64,000 bases of DNA, from the NCBI GenBank assembly GCA_965214915.1, contig CBDCCP010000001.1, positions 62,001-126,000 on the forward strand, read 5' to 3'. Positions within the stretch are counted from its first letter, which is position 1, and each line of letters starts with the position of its first letter. This stretch comes from CATQHP01 sp965214915. GTDB lineage: Bacteria; Acidobacteriota; Terriglobia; Bryobacterales; UBA6623. Shown in pieces: positions 42,535-51,604 of this stretch. The position numbers were made by a program, and so were the translations under genes. The notes below the pieces were generated by a model. It had not been told where the DNA came from. It did no database searches and was given only the letters and a program-made list of their open reading frames with translations.

Positions 42535-45500
42535 ATGAACTCTAGGTGGACGGTTACGATCTTTGCAGCGGCGGTGCCGGCAGTTGCCGCGGCGCAGGCG
42601 CAGGACCGCGCGGGGGAGCGATTTTTCGAGGAAAACGTGCGGCCGGTGCTGGCGGCCAATTGCTATGCCTGCCACAGCCGGCAGAGCCCCGAAGCGCAGG
42701 GCGGCCTGCGGGTCGATTCGCCGGAGGCGATCCTTGCCGGCGGAAACGCCGGGCCGCCGATCGTCCCCGGCAAGCCCGAGCGCAGCTTGCTGGCGCGCGT
42801 CCTGCGCTATGAGGACGAGGTCAAGATGCCGCCGATGGGCAAGCTCGCGGACGGCGAGATCGCCGCCATCGAGCGGTGGATCCGTATGGGCGCGCCGCTG
42901 CCTGCCGCGGCGCCGCCGGCCGCAGCGGCCGCCGACAAGCAGGCGGACGAGCATTGGGCGTTCGCGCGTCCGCAGCGTCCCTCGGCTCCGCCCGTGAGCG
43001 GCGATTGGGCGTTGACTGCGATCGACCGGTTCATCGCAGCGAAGCTCGAAGCCGAGGGCCTGCAGCCGTCGGAGGAAGCAGACCGGCGGACGCTCATCCG
43101 CCGCGCGTACTTCGATCTGAGCGGGATGCCGCCGAGCCCGCAAGACGTCCGCGCATTCGTCGCCGACCCGTCCGCCGACGCTTATCGCCGGCTTGTCGAC
43201 CGCCTGCTGGCGTCCAAGCACTTCGGCGAGCGCTGGGCGCGGCACTGGCTCGACGTCGCGCGTTACTCGGACGAAGGATTCCAGGCGCGGCCGTTCGCCA
43301 TCTCGTGGACTTACCGCGATTGGGTCATCGACGCCTTCAACGACGACATGCCTTACGACCGCTTCATCGAGCGGCAGATCGCGGCGGACCTGACCGGCGG
43401 CGAGCGGCGGCATCTCGCCGCCCTGGGCTTCTTGACCGTGGGCATCAATCTTCCCCGCCCGACGGACGTTCCGGAAAACCTGGACGACAGAATCGACGTG
43501 GTGACGCGCGGGTTCCTGGGGCTGTCGGTCACCTGCGCGCGCTGCCACGACCACAAATTCGACCCCATCCCGCAGAAGGATTACTATTCCATCTACAGCG
43601 TTTTCCTGAACTCGCCGGATGTGCTCGAGCTGACTCCGATCGAGGACATGCCCGGCGGCGGCGAGGCGCGGTTCTTCAACGAAAAGCTGAACATGCGCCG
43701 CGAGTGGATCGACAAGTTCCGCCGCGAGCGTCTGGCTTGGCACACCGCCGAATTCCGCAAGCCGGACGTGCTGGCGCGTTACATCGGCGCCGCCTGGAAC
43801 GGGCGCAACCTGTCGAACCGCCAATTAGAGGCATTGGGCAAAGAGAACAGTCTGAATCAGTATCTGCTGGAGCGCTGGCGCAAGTACCTGCTCGACCGGG
43901 AAGACGAGGGATCGGCTCTGGTCGCCGGCCTGGATGCGGCGGCGGGGGCGCAAGATCTCGCGGCGCGGCTGGCGGAGGCCGACCGCGAGGCGCCGTGGCC
44001 CGACGCCGAGCGCGAGCGCTTGCGGCAGGCGCTGCGCGGCACCGGGGCGCCGACGAACATCCCCCTCGAAGATTTCTGGTGGATCCAGAACGAAGGCGAC
44101 TCCAACGTCGTGAAGGCGCTCAAGTGGCAGTACAACGCAGTCATGACCGATTGGAGCTTCCGCGGCGGGCCGCGGCACGCAATGACCGTCGCCGACGCAG
44201 CCGAACGCCAACCGGCATACGTCTTCGTGCGCGGGAATCAGCACGACAAAGGCGCTCGGGTCGAGCCGCATTTCGTCTCGGTCGTTTCCAACAAGCCGTT
44301 CCGCAACGGCAGCGGGCGGTTGGAGTTGGCGCAGGCGATCGCCGACGCCGACAACCCCTTGACGGCGCGGGTGATGGTCAACCGCGTCTGGCAGCACCTT
44401 TTCGGCGAGGGCTTGGCGCGGACGCCGAGCGATTTCGGCAAGCGCGGCGACAGGCCTTCGCACCCCGAGTTGCTCGACTATTTGGCAACGACTTTTGTCG
44501 AGGACGATTGGTCGGTGAAAAAATTGATTCGGCGGGTGATGCTCTCGCGCGTTTACCGCCAGCGCAGCGGCGATGCGCCGGACTGCGCAGCGGTCGATCC
44601 GACAAACCGGCTGTTGTGGCGGCAAAACCGCCGCCGCCTGGATTTCGAAGCTCTGCGCGACTCCATGCTGGCCGTCGCCGGCCGTCTCGACGGCGCCGTC
44701 GGCGGGCCTCCTTTCGCCCTGGAGACGCAGCCTTCGCCGCCGCGGCGCTCGATCTACGCATACATTTCACGGGAAGAGCCGTCGGGTCTGATGCGCTCGT
44801 TCGATTTCTCGAATCCCGAACAGCACACGGCGCAACGTTCGCTGACCACCGTTCCCCAGCAGGCGCTTTTCCTGCTCAACAGCCCGTTCGTCGCCGAGCA
44901 GGCGCGGGCGATCGTCGCGAACTTGAAGGCAACGGATTCCGACGGACGGATCGCCGAGCTTTATGCGTTGCTGCTGGGCAGAGAGCCGCGCCCCGCAGAA
45001 GCGGCAGCGGCCGAGCGCTTGATCCGCAGCAGTCCGGAGGCGCCCGCAAGCGACCCGCCCACCGTAAGCCCTTGGCGCTACGGAACCGTTGCGCTGGCTG
45101 CGGACGGAGCCGGCGTAAGCGAGTTCCGCGAATTCGGCTACCGGCAGGGCGAGCGCTTGCAGCACGGGGCGATCCTGCCTGCCCGCAACGGCGGACGGGC
45201 TTCGCTGACCGCGCAGGGCGGCGCGCCGGGCGACGATCTCTCTTCAGCGGCGACGCGGCGCTGGATCTCGCCGATCGACGGGCGCATTTCCATCCAGGGA
45301 ACCTTGAACCATCCGATGGGCGACCAGGCGCAACGGTTCTCTTACTCGAACGGCATTCGCGGTTCGATCGTCTCCAGCCGGCGCGGCGCGGTGGCAAGCT
45401 GGACGCTCGCGGGCATGCAGGCGGCAACCGACATCGAGCGGCTCGAGGTCGAACGCGGGGAAACGATCGATTTCGTCGTGGACTCGCGGGGAGACTACGA

Positions 45501-45690
45501 ATCGGATAATTTCACCTGGGCCCCGGTGATCGAAGAAACGCTCTCGTCCGAGCAGAAAAAGGCCGGCATGGCCGCGAGGCTCTGGAGTGCGGCGGACGAT
45601 TTCCGCTTGCCGGAGGAAAAACCTCTTGACGCCTGGGAGCAGTACGCGCAAGTTTTGTTGATGACGAACGAGTTCTCGTTCGTGGACTAA
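42535..45690 (+). CDS. PSD1-type protein: cytochrome c-like + DUF1549 + DUF1553
   Basis: A 1051-residue exported protein. After the signal (TIFAAAVPAVAAAQAQ), a planctomycete cytochrome-c-like domain carries the heme motif CYACH (43-47) in FFEENVRPVLAANCYACHSR and a later Met in EVKMPPMGKLADGE. The DUF1549 part follows (DRFIAAKLEAEGLQPSEEAD; LIRRAYFDLSGMPPSPQDVR; YDRFIERQIAADLTGG; CARCHDHKFDPIPQKDYYSI, a second CxxCH), then the DUF1553 part (ARVMVNRVWQHLFGEGLART, PSDFGKRGDRPSHPELLDYL). The DUF1549/1553 proteins are normally encoded beside a DUF1501 gene as here; their biochemical role is not established. ATG at 42535 has AGAGG 7 bases upstream. Confidence 0.9.
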   Translation: MNSRWTVTIFAAAVPAVAAAQAQDRAGERFFEENVRPVLAANCYACHSRQSPEAQGGLRVDSPEAILAGGNAGPPIVPGKPERSLLARVLRYEDEVKMPPMGKLADGEIAAIERWIRMGAPLPAAAPPAAAAADKQADEHWAFARPQRPSAPPVSGDWALTAIDRFIAAKLEAEGLQPSEEADRRTLIRRAYFDLSGMPPSPQDVRAFVADPSADAYRRLVDRLLASKHFGERWARHWLDVARYSDEGFQARPFAISWTYRDWVIDAFNDDMPYDRFIERQIAADLTGGERRHLAALGFLTVGINLPRPTDVPENLDDRIDVVTRGFLGLSVTCARCHDHKFDPIPQKDYYSIYSVFLNSPDVLELTPIEDMPGGGEARFFNEKLNMRREWIDKFRRERLAWHTAEFRKPDVLARYIGAAWNGRNLSNRQLEALGKENSLNQYLLERWRKYLLDREDEGSALVAGLDAAAGAQDLAARLAEADREAPWPDAERERLRQALRGTGAPTNIPLEDFWWIQNEGDSNVVKALKWQYNAVMTDWSFRGGPRHAMTVADAAERQPAYVFVRGNQHDKGARVEPHFVSVVSNKPFRNGSGRLELAQAIADADNPLTARVMVNRVWQHLFGEGLARTPSDFGKRGDRPSHPELLDYLATTFVEDDWSVKKLIRRVMLSRVYRQRSGDAPDCAAVDPTNRLLWRQNRRRLDFEALRDSMLAVAGRLDGAVGGPPFALETQPSPPRRSIYAYISREEPSGLMRSFDFSNPEQHTAQRSLTTVPQQALFLLNSPFVAEQARAIVANLKATDSDGRIAELYALLLGREPRPAEAAAAERLIRSSPEAPASDPPTVSPWRYGTVALAADGAGVSEFREFGYRQGERLQHGAILPARNGGRASLTAQGGAPGDDLSSAATRRWISPIDGRISIQGTLNHPMGDQAQRFSYSNGIRGSIVSSRRGAVASWTLAGMQAATDIERLEVERGETIDFVVDSRGDYESDNFTWAPVIEETLSSEQKKAGMAARLWSAADDFRLPEEKPLDAWEQYAQVLLMTNEFSFVD

Positions 45691-45703
45691 ACGGGAAGGG
45701 ATA

Positions 45704-47128
45704 ATGACGTTTCTGGAGCCTCCGAACGATTTCGTAAGCCGGCGCCGTTTCTTGCGCGAGGCGACGATGGGCATGGGCGCGGTGGCGCTGGCCGCGCTGC
45801 AAGCCGACGCGGCGCCTGCGTTCGATCCCTCCGATCCGCTGGCGCCGAAGCCGTCGCCGCTGCCGGCCAAGGCCAAGCGGGTGATCCATATCTTCATGAA
45901 CGGCGGGCCCTCGCAGGTCGACACCTGGGACCCCAAGCCCGCTCTGCAAAAATACGCGGGCAAATCCATCCCCATTCATTTGCGCACCGAGCGGCCGACA
46001 GGCGCGGCCTTTCCGTCGCCGTTCGCCTTCCACAAGCGCGGCCGCAGCGGCATCGAGGTCAGCGAGATCTTTCCCCAGGTCGGCGAACATGTCGACGACC
46101 TGTGCGTGATCCGCTCGATGCATACCGACGTGCCCAATCACGGCCCGTCGTTGATGATGATGAACACCGGCACGACGCAGTTGTCGCGGCCGAGCTTCGG
46201 GTCGTGGCTGACCTACGGGCTGGGCACGGAGAACAGGAACCTCCCGGGATTCATCGTTTTGTGCCCCGGCGGCTACCCGATCTGGGGGGCCAAGAACTGG
46301 CGTTCGGCGTTCCTGCCGGGCGCTTATCAGGCTGCGCACGTGGACACGAAATACAGCGAGCCCGAGAAGTTGATCGCCAACGTGCGCAGCCGTTTCAGCG
46401 GGCAGGAAGCGCAGCGGCGGCAGTTGGATTTGCTGGCGGAGCTGAACCGGGAGCATAGCGGGCAGCGGGGAGAGGATCCGCTGCTGGAAGCCCGCGTGCA
46501 GTCGTTCGAGCTGGCCTACCGCATGCAGGCGGAGGCCGCGGATGCGTTCGACGTCGGCGCGGAGCCCGCGAAAATCCGTGAAATGTATGGCGAGACGCTG
46601 CACGGGCGGCAGATGTTGATCGCCCGGCGGCTGCTGGAAAAAGGCGTGCGCTTCGTGCAGGTCTGGCATGGGGCGGGCCAACCCTGGGACAGCCACAACG
46701 AAATCGAGGCGAACCACCGCCGCTTGGCCGGCCAGTGCGACCAACCGATCGCCGCCCTGCTGACCGACCTCAAGCAGCGCGGGATGCTCGACGACACGCT
46801 GGTGATCTGGGGCGGCGAGTTCGGACGGACGCCCGTCGTCGAGTTGAGCACTTTCGGCGCGAACACCGGCAAAAACGGGCGCGACCATAACTCCTACGGG
46901 TTTTCGATGTGGCTGGCCGGCGGCGGGGCGCGGCCGGGATACGTTCACGGCGCGACGGACGAGTTCGGCTTCCGCGCGGAGCAGGACAAGGTTCACGTGC
47001 ATGACTTGCACGCCACGCTGCTGCGCCTGTTGGGCTTCGACCACGAGCGCTTTACGTACCGCTACGCGGGCCGCGACTTCCGGCTGACCGACGTTCACGG
47101 CCGCGTGATCCGCGAGTTGCTGGCGTAG
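45704..47128 (+). CDS. Tat-exported DUF1501 protein (module 1)
   Basis: A 474-residue protein of the alkaline-phosphatase-like DUF1501 family. Tat signal SRRRFLREATMGMGAVALAA. Family blocks: VIHIFMNGGPSQVDTWDPKP, ICVIR-like DDLCVIRSMHTDVPNHGPSL, FVQVWHGAGQPWDSHNEIEA, LVIWGGEFGRTPVVE and GRDHNSYGFSMWLAGGGARP. These contain the residues that in sulfatase-like enzymes hold metal, but the natural substrate is unknown. It starts 13 bp after the PSD1 gene, indicating translation from the same message. Together with sulfatase 2 and PSD1 this is the typical Planctomycetes/Acidobacteria triad. Confidence 0.9.
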   Translation: MTFLEPPNDFVSRRRFLREATMGMGAVALAALQADAAPAFDPSDPLAPKPSPLPAKAKRVIHIFMNGGPSQVDTWDPKPALQKYAGKSIPIHLRTERPTGAAFPSPFAFHKRGRSGIEVSEIFPQVGEHVDDLCVIRSMHTDVPNHGPSLMMMNTGTTQLSRPSFGSWLTYGLGTENRNLPGFIVLCPGGYPIWGAKNWRSAFLPGAYQAAHVDTKYSEPEKLIANVRSRFSGQEAQRRQLDLLAELNREHSGQRGEDPLLEARVQSFELAYRMQAEAADAFDVGAEPAKIREMYGETLHGRQMLIARRLLEKGVRFVQVWHGAGQPWDSHNEIEANHRRLAGQCDQPIAALLTDLKQRGMLDDTLVIWGGEFGRTPVVELSTFGANTGKNGRDHNSYGFSMWLAGGGARPGYVHGATDEFGFRAEQDKVHVHDLHATLLRLLGFDHERFTYRYAGRDFRLTDVHGRVIRELLA

Positions 47129-47143
47129 GCGGCCCGGCGGCGC

Positions 47144-48118
47144 TCACGTCTCCGCCGGCCGCCGGTTTGCCGTCCGAGCTCCGGCGGCGACGACCAGACA
47201 GATCCATAAGACGTTTGCGGCCAGCAGATGAACGATCTGCAGCCAAGCCGGCGCCGACAACGCGATGTTGAGGAAGCCGAGAGCGACTTGCGCGCCGGTG
47301 GTATGCAGCGCCGCCTTGGCCCAGCGGTCGGCAGGGGCTTGCGGCGCCAGCAGCCACAGCAAATACCCGGCGGCGGCGACGGCGAGGACAGGGTGAACGA
47401 TCCTCAGGCGGACCAGGAAATGTCCGGCGTCGATGACCTCGGCGGATGCGAAAAGGGTGTCGCCCAGCGCCGTCACCGCTCCGCTTGCCGCGGTCAGCAC
47501 GAAGGCCGCCATGCCCAGCGCGAACGCCGGCGCGCGGCCGGCGAAGACGCGGCGCGCGGCTTCGGGCGCCTGCGCCCAGCGCAGGCAGAGCGCCGCGCAC
47601 GCCGTCAGGAAAAGCGTGTTGACCAGATGCAGCGCGATGACGGCCGCCCGCATGGCCGAATCGTCGTCCGCCGTCAGTCCGCCGAGCACGAGGCCCGCCC
47701 CGATCGCTCCCTCGAAAACGATGAACAACAGCGTCAGACCGGCCGCGGCGGTGACGCGCCCCTTGCCGAACGCTTGCCAAGCCCAGACGAGCAGGACAAT
47801 CCCCAAAATGCCGCACAGGCCGCTGCTGAGGCGGTGCGTATATTCGATGAGCGCGGCGGCCGACGGATCGAGCGGAACGATCGCGCCGTTGCAGGTCGGC
47901 CAATGGCTGCCGCAGCCCGCGCCGGAATGACTGATGCGCACCCACGCCCCGAAGAGGATCACGGCGATCAGGTAGGCAAGAAAGCCCCAGGCGAAGCGGA
48001 CGAAGCGGGCGCTGCCGGACGACACTGCCTTCAGCGTAGCAACGCCTGAAGCCTTTCGGCCGCGGCGGAAATTCCCTTTACTCGGATGGCGAGGCGTGCG
48101 AAAATCGGATCGGAACAT
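47144..48118 (-). CDS. ctaA: Heme A synthase (CtaA/Cox15)
   Basis: A membrane protein of up to 324 residues that oxidises heme O to heme A for cytochrome oxidase. Eight hydrophobic segments; family motifs GAWVRISHSGAGCGSHWPTC (with the paired cysteines), LIEYTHRLSSGLCGI (heme-ligand His in an EYxHR motif), LHLVNTLFLTAC, and RIVHPVLAVAAAGYLLW and LQIVHLLAANVLW with the other heme His. The first 30 residues are Arg-rich and not typical; GTG 48025 would give a more usual N-terminus. The orientation is convergent with the DUF1501 gene and divergent from dnaB. Confidence 0.85.
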   Translation of the reverse strand: MFRSDFRTPRHPSKGNFRRGRKASGVATLKAVSSGSARFVRFAWGFLAYLIAVILFGAWVRISHSGAGCGSHWPTCNGAIVPLDPSAAALIEYTHRLSSGLCGILGIVLLVWAWQAFGKGRVTAAAGLTLLFIVFEGAIGAGLVLGGLTADDDSAMRAAVIALHLVNTLFLTACAALCLRWAQAPEAARRVFAGRAPAFALGMAAFVLTAASGAVTALGDTLFASAEVIDAGHFLVRLRIVHPVLAVAAAGYLLWLLAPQAPADRWAKAALHTTGAQVALGFLNIALSAPAWLQIVHLLAANVLWICLVVAAGARTANRRPAET

Positions 48119-48200
48119 TTTCCGGTGAGGTTGTTTCGACTAACGGGCGGGGCCGCGCGGCGCCGCATACGTCGTTCGAGCCCTGCGGGCGCCCCGATAG

Positions 48201-48221
48201 TTTTCCACAGCGCTTTCCACA
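48201..48221 (+). promoter_or_regulatory. Two DnaA-box-like 9-mers upstream of dnaB
   Basis: TTTTCCACA at 48201-48209 fits the relaxed DnaA-box consensus TTWTNCACA exactly, and CTTTCCACA at 48213-48221 differs at one position. They are in the same direction with a three-base gap, about 120 bases before the dnaB start. Chance occurrence is possible because only two are present. Confidence 0.4.
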
Positions 48222-48343
48222 ACGTTGTTCAGAGTCTAAGGCATTGAGAATGCGCGGTCGAAAGAATAGCTTTTCGGCGCGGCGGCCAATGGGTATTCTG
48301 GAAGCCCTTTCGCCACGCCCTTGCGGAGCATAAGGAACGCGCC

Positions 48344-49777
48344 ATGTTGACGCCCGCCTCCCCCGACGCGCTCGCCCTGGAAAAAGGGCTGCCCACCAAT
48401 ATCGAGGCCGAGAAATTCGTGCTCGGCTCCATCCTGCTCGACGACACGCTGTTCGCCCAAGTGGCCGGGCTGCTGGACGCGGAAGATTTCGCGCTGGAAA
48501 AGCACCGCAGAATGTTCGCCCGGATGGCGGACCTGAGCGAACGCGGAGAGCGCATCGAGTACCTGACGTTGGTCAACGAGCTGGAGAAGCACGGGCAATT
48601 GCAGTCGGTGGACGGCATCGCCTACATCGCGTCGTTGAACGAGGGCCTGCCGCGGCTGGCGAGCATCGACAGCTACATCAAGATCGTCAAGGACAAGTCG
48701 CTGCTGCGCCAGTTGATTTTCACCTCGCAGGGGATTATTGGGTCGTGCATCGACGAAAGCCGCGGCGTGGACGAGATTCTGGCCGAGGCCGAGTCGGCGG
48801 TAATGAAGGTCGGCGACCGGCAATTGCAGAAAGGACTGGAAGACCCGCAACGGACGATCGAGAATTATCCGGGCGGGCTGCAAACATTTTTGGACCCGAG
48901 TAGACGGCCCAAGGGCCTGGCCGGGCCGTTCCACAAGTTCGAGGAAATGACCACCGGCATGCACGGCGGGCAGTTGATCGTGGTCGCGGCGCGTCCGGCG
49001 ATGGGCAAGACCGCTCTCGCGCTGAATGTCGCCGCCCACGTGGCGATGGATCGCCCGGGCTACGCGGGCAAGCCCGTAGCGGTGTTTTCGTTGGAGATGT
49101 CGAAGGAGTCTCTGCTGACCCGCCTGCTTTGCTCCGAGGCGCAGGTCGATCAGCACCGCTTCCGCGGCGGGTACCTGAACCGCGACGAGCGGGGGCGATT
49201 GGCCCGCTCGCTCCAGCGGCTGGTGCAGAGCAAGTTGTTTCTCGACGATTCGGCGGACACCAACATCATGGAGATCAGCGCGAAGTGCCGGCGGCTGCGC
49301 GCCGAGCACGGGCTGGCTTTGGTGGTCGTGGATTATCTGCAATTGTTGGGTTCGAAAGGCAGGGTCGAAAACCGGGTGCAGGAGATTTCGGCGTTTTCCC
49401 GCGGCTTGAAACTGCTGGCGAAAGATTTGGACGTGCCCATCCTCGCCCTCTCGCAATTGAGCCGCGCCCCGGAGACGCGGCAAGGGGACCACCGCCCGCA
49501 GTTGAGCGATCTGCGCGATTCGGGTTCGATCGAGCAGGACGCGGATATGGTCTGCTTCATCTTCCGCGAAGAGGTTTACAAGCCGGACCGCGAGGACCTG
49601 CACGGCATCGCGGAGTTGCTCGTCTCCAAGCAGCGCAACGGCCCCACCGGGAAAATCAAGCTGGCGTTCTTGAACAAGTTCGCCAAGTTCGAGAACTTGG
49701 CCGAGGACGTCGGCAAAGACGGCGGCGGCGAGCCGGCCGGCGGCGAAGACGACGACGAGGTTCCGTTCGACATTTGA
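48344..49777 (+). CDS. dnaB: Replicative DNA helicase DnaB
   Basis: A 477-residue RecA-fold hexameric helicase that unwinds DNA at the fork. The N-terminal domain starts LPTNIEAEKFVLGSILLDDT and reads IEYLTLVNELEKHGQLQSVD; the C-terminal domain has the Walker A sequence VAARPAMGKTALALNVA, FSLEMSKESLLTRLLCSEA, the Walker B/H2 region LALVVVDYLQLLG, and the late motifs LSQLSRAPETRQGDHRPQLS and DLRDSGSIEQDADMVCFIFR. Full family length, no intein. ATG 48344 has AAGGA 10 bases upstream. Its ribosomal-protein neighbours (rplI, rpsF) common in other genomes are absent. The last part is highly charged (Asp/Glu). Confidence 0.97.
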   Translation: MLTPASPDALALEKGLPTNIEAEKFVLGSILLDDTLFAQVAGLLDAEDFALEKHRRMFARMADLSERGERIEYLTLVNELEKHGQLQSVDGIAYIASLNEGLPRLASIDSYIKIVKDKSLLRQLIFTSQGIIGSCIDESRGVDEILAEAESAVMKVGDRQLQKGLEDPQRTIENYPGGLQTFLDPSRRPKGLAGPFHKFEEMTTGMHGGQLIVVAARPAMGKTALALNVAAHVAMDRPGYAGKPVAVFSLEMSKESLLTRLLCSEAQVDQHRFRGGYLNRDERGRLARSLQRLVQSKLFLDDSADTNIMEISAKCRRLRAEHGLALVVVDYLQLLGSKGRVENRVQEISAFSRGLKLLAKDLDVPILALSQLSRAPETRQGDHRPQLSDLRDSGSIEQDADMVCFIFREEVYKPDREDLHGIAELLVSKQRNGPTGKIKLAFLNKFAKFENLAEDVGKDGGGEPAGGEDDDEVPFDI

Positions 49778-49902
49778 AACAGGTTGCCGGAGCGCATCAT
49801 GGGATGCCGTCTGCCCATTGAGTTGAGGCCCTTGACAAGAACGCCGCCCAGGATGTCGACGTTGTCCGCCAGAGGGGATTTCCACTTTTTTCCATTTTCC
49901 TA

Positions 49903-49938
49903 TTGACACAAGAAAGATCTCGTACTAATTTATTAGTA
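49903..49938 (+). promoter_or_regulatory. Promoter and palindromic operator of the blaI-like gene, overlapping its start codon
   Basis: TTGACA (49903-49908) and TAATTT (49926-49931) are spaced 17 bases, a good sigma-70-type promoter. A perfect 16-bp palindrome TACTAATTTATTAGTA covers 49923-49938, including the first base of the ATG. A start so close to the -10 implies a leaderless or almost leaderless mRNA, and a repressor on the palindrome would block both promoter and start. Confidence 0.7.
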
Positions 49939-50315
49939 TGAAACGGCGGGAGGCGACTTTGACCGCGCAGGAGCTCAAAATCATGAAACTGGTTTGGAAC
50001 TTTGAGACCGCCACCGTCCGCGATGTCTATGAGGCGCTATTGGCTGAACGGCGGATCGCTTATACGACCGTGATGACGATGATGAACGTGCTGGTTGAGA
50101 AGGGGCACTTGCAGCGCTCAAAGACCGGCTCGGGGGCTTATTCCTATTCGCCGACGAAACAGCGGCTGGAAGTCGAGCGTTCCATGATTCACGAATTTCT
50201 GGGGCGGGTGTTCGACGGCAGTGCGAAACCGTTGTTGGTCCAACTGGTGAAAGACGAAAAGCTCAGCCGGGAAGACCTTGAAGAGATTAAGACGCTGGTT
50301 CGGGAAAAGTCATGA
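49938..50315 (+). CDS. BlaI/MecI/CopY-family transcriptional repressor
   Basis: A 125-residue winged-helix repressor. The N-terminal domain reads LTAQELKIMKLVWNFETATV and VRDVYEALL, the recognition helix and wing IAYTTVMTMMNVLVEKGHLQRS, and the C-terminal helices (HEFLGRVFDGSAKPLLVQLV) form the dimer and cleavage-site region in this family. It overlaps the sensor-peptidase gene by four bases (ATGA), the standard BlaI-BlaR1 arrangement. The palindrome at 49923-49938 is its likely own operator. No beta-lactamase gene is adjacent, so the regulated function is unknown. Confidence 0.93.
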   Translation: MKRREATLTAQELKIMKLVWNFETATVRDVYEALLAERRIAYTTVMTMMNVLVEKGHLQRSKTGSGAYSYSPTKQRLEVERSMIHEFLGRVFDGSAKPLLVQLVKDEKLSREDLEEIKTLVREKS

Positions 50316-51538
50316 TGCCGGAGCTCGATACAATCCTCGCCTATAGCTTACAGGTCGGTTGCTTGGCGGCGGCGGCTTTGGCGCTGCCGTTGCCGACGCG
50401 GATAACGGACCCTCGGGTGGCTTATGCGTATTGGCGGATAGCGTTGGCGATTGCGCTGTTGGGACCTTTTGTCGGATCGCTTTGGCGGCTTGGTTCGGAG
50501 GGCGCGGCGGGTCCGCTGAACTTTGTTGCCGCGACTGCCGCCGGGCGTGTCGATTTCACTGACGGGAACGCCGTTGTTTGGCTGCTGTCGGCCGGAACGG
50601 CGGCGATGGCTGTCTGGCGGGGGGTTGGGGTTTTTCGCCTGGGGCTTTACCGCCGCCGGGCCAAGAAACTTTCGGCGGAGGCGCTCTTCCCCGCTCCGCG
50701 GCTCGAGGCTGAGCTGGGGGTTCGTCCGGAGTATTACGAGACGGATGAAGTTCCAGCGCCGCTGACATTCGGATTGTTGCGCCACTCGATTTTGCTGCCC
50801 CGAAGATTGCGCGGTCTGGCGCGCGATGGGATGGAGTCTATTCTCACCCATGAGATGATCCACGTTCGCAATCACGATTGGCCGCAGGTTTTGGTGGAAG
50901 AGTCGGTGCGTTGCGTGCTGTGGTTCCACCCTTTGGTTCACTTGCTGATCGAACGCGTTCGCAGTTGGCGGGAAATGAGCGTGGATTGGGAAACCGTGCG
51001 GATGACGGGGGATCGCGGGCGCTACCTGTCCGCCTTGATGCTGATCGCCGAAAAACAGCGGCGGCCGGCTTGGATTGCCGCGCCGCCGTTCGGCGCATCG
51101 CGGCTGAAACAACGAATCGAAGTTCTTTTGGAGGGTAAAACGATGTCGAAGTTACGGATTGTTTGTGTCGGCCTGCTGGCGATGGCGGTGTTCGCCATCG
51201 GGGGCCGTTGGGCAAATCAAGCGTTTCCTGTCACGGCGTTCGCGGCGGAGCGCATTCAGGTGGACAAGTCGACGCAGTCGAAACGGGCGATTCGGAAAGT
51301 CACGCCCATCTATCCAAAAGAGGCGCGATCGGACGGCATTCAGGGCACTGTGAAGCTGGCGGCCGTGGTGGACACTGCCGGAGAGATTGCGAAGCTCGAA
51401 GTTATCGAAGGGCATCCTGCTCTCATCGCGTCCGCTGTCGACGCTGTAAAGCAGTGGAGATATGCAGTTACCGAGGTCGAGGGTGAAGCGGTAGAAGTCG
51501 AAACACAGATCGACATCACGTACAGTCTGTCGAAATGA
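50312..51538 (+). CDS. BlaR1-type M56 membrane peptidase with C-terminal TonB domain
   Basis: A 408-residue membrane protein. Hydrophobic helices near residues 10-35, 38-60, 85-105 and 280-300 surround the M56 zinc-protease domain, whose motif is ESILTHEMIHVRNHDWPQ (HExxH-like HEMIH) with a preceding PLTFGLLRHSILLPRRL. The C-terminus is not a penicillin-binding sensor but a TonB-like domain (KVTPIYPKEARSDGIQGTVK, then AVVDTAGEIAKLEVIEGHPA and VKQWRYAV). It likely cleaves the repressor in response to an envelope signal sensed through the TonB-like domain. M56-TonB fusions are common in Acidobacteria and Bacteroidetes; the signal is unknown. Confidence 0.9.
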   Translation: MMPELDTILAYSLQVGCLAAAALALPLPTRITDPRVAYAYWRIALAIALLGPFVGSLWRLGSEGAAGPLNFVAATAAGRVDFTDGNAVVWLLSAGTAAMAVWRGVGVFRLGLYRRRAKKLSAEALFPAPRLEAELGVRPEYYETDEVPAPLTFGLLRHSILLPRRLRGLARDGMESILTHEMIHVRNHDWPQVLVEESVRCVLWFHPLVHLLIERVRSWREMSVDWETVRMTGDRGRYLSALMLIAEKQRRPAWIAAPPFGASRLKQRIEVLLEGKTMSKLRIVCVGLLAMAVFAIGGRWANQAFPVTAFAAERIQVDKSTQSKRAIRKVTPIYPKEARSDGIQGTVKLAAVVDTAGEIAKLEVIEGHPALIASAVDAVKQWRYAVTEVEGEAVEVETQIDITYSLSK

Positions 51539-51604
51539 CCGTTTTAATCCTCGGTCTGCCGGGCCGACCGGGGCGAGATTGTCCTAAACTATGCCTAAGA
51601 CGTC

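Noticed and set aside
48201..48221. Chromosomal replication origin
   Set aside because: Only two DnaA-box-like 9-mers, no AT-rich unwinding region, and no dnaA, dnaN or gidA neighbours.
48236..49909. 557-aa antisense frame opposite dnaB
   Set aside because: dnaB on the plus strand is unambiguous; the antisense is a shadow.
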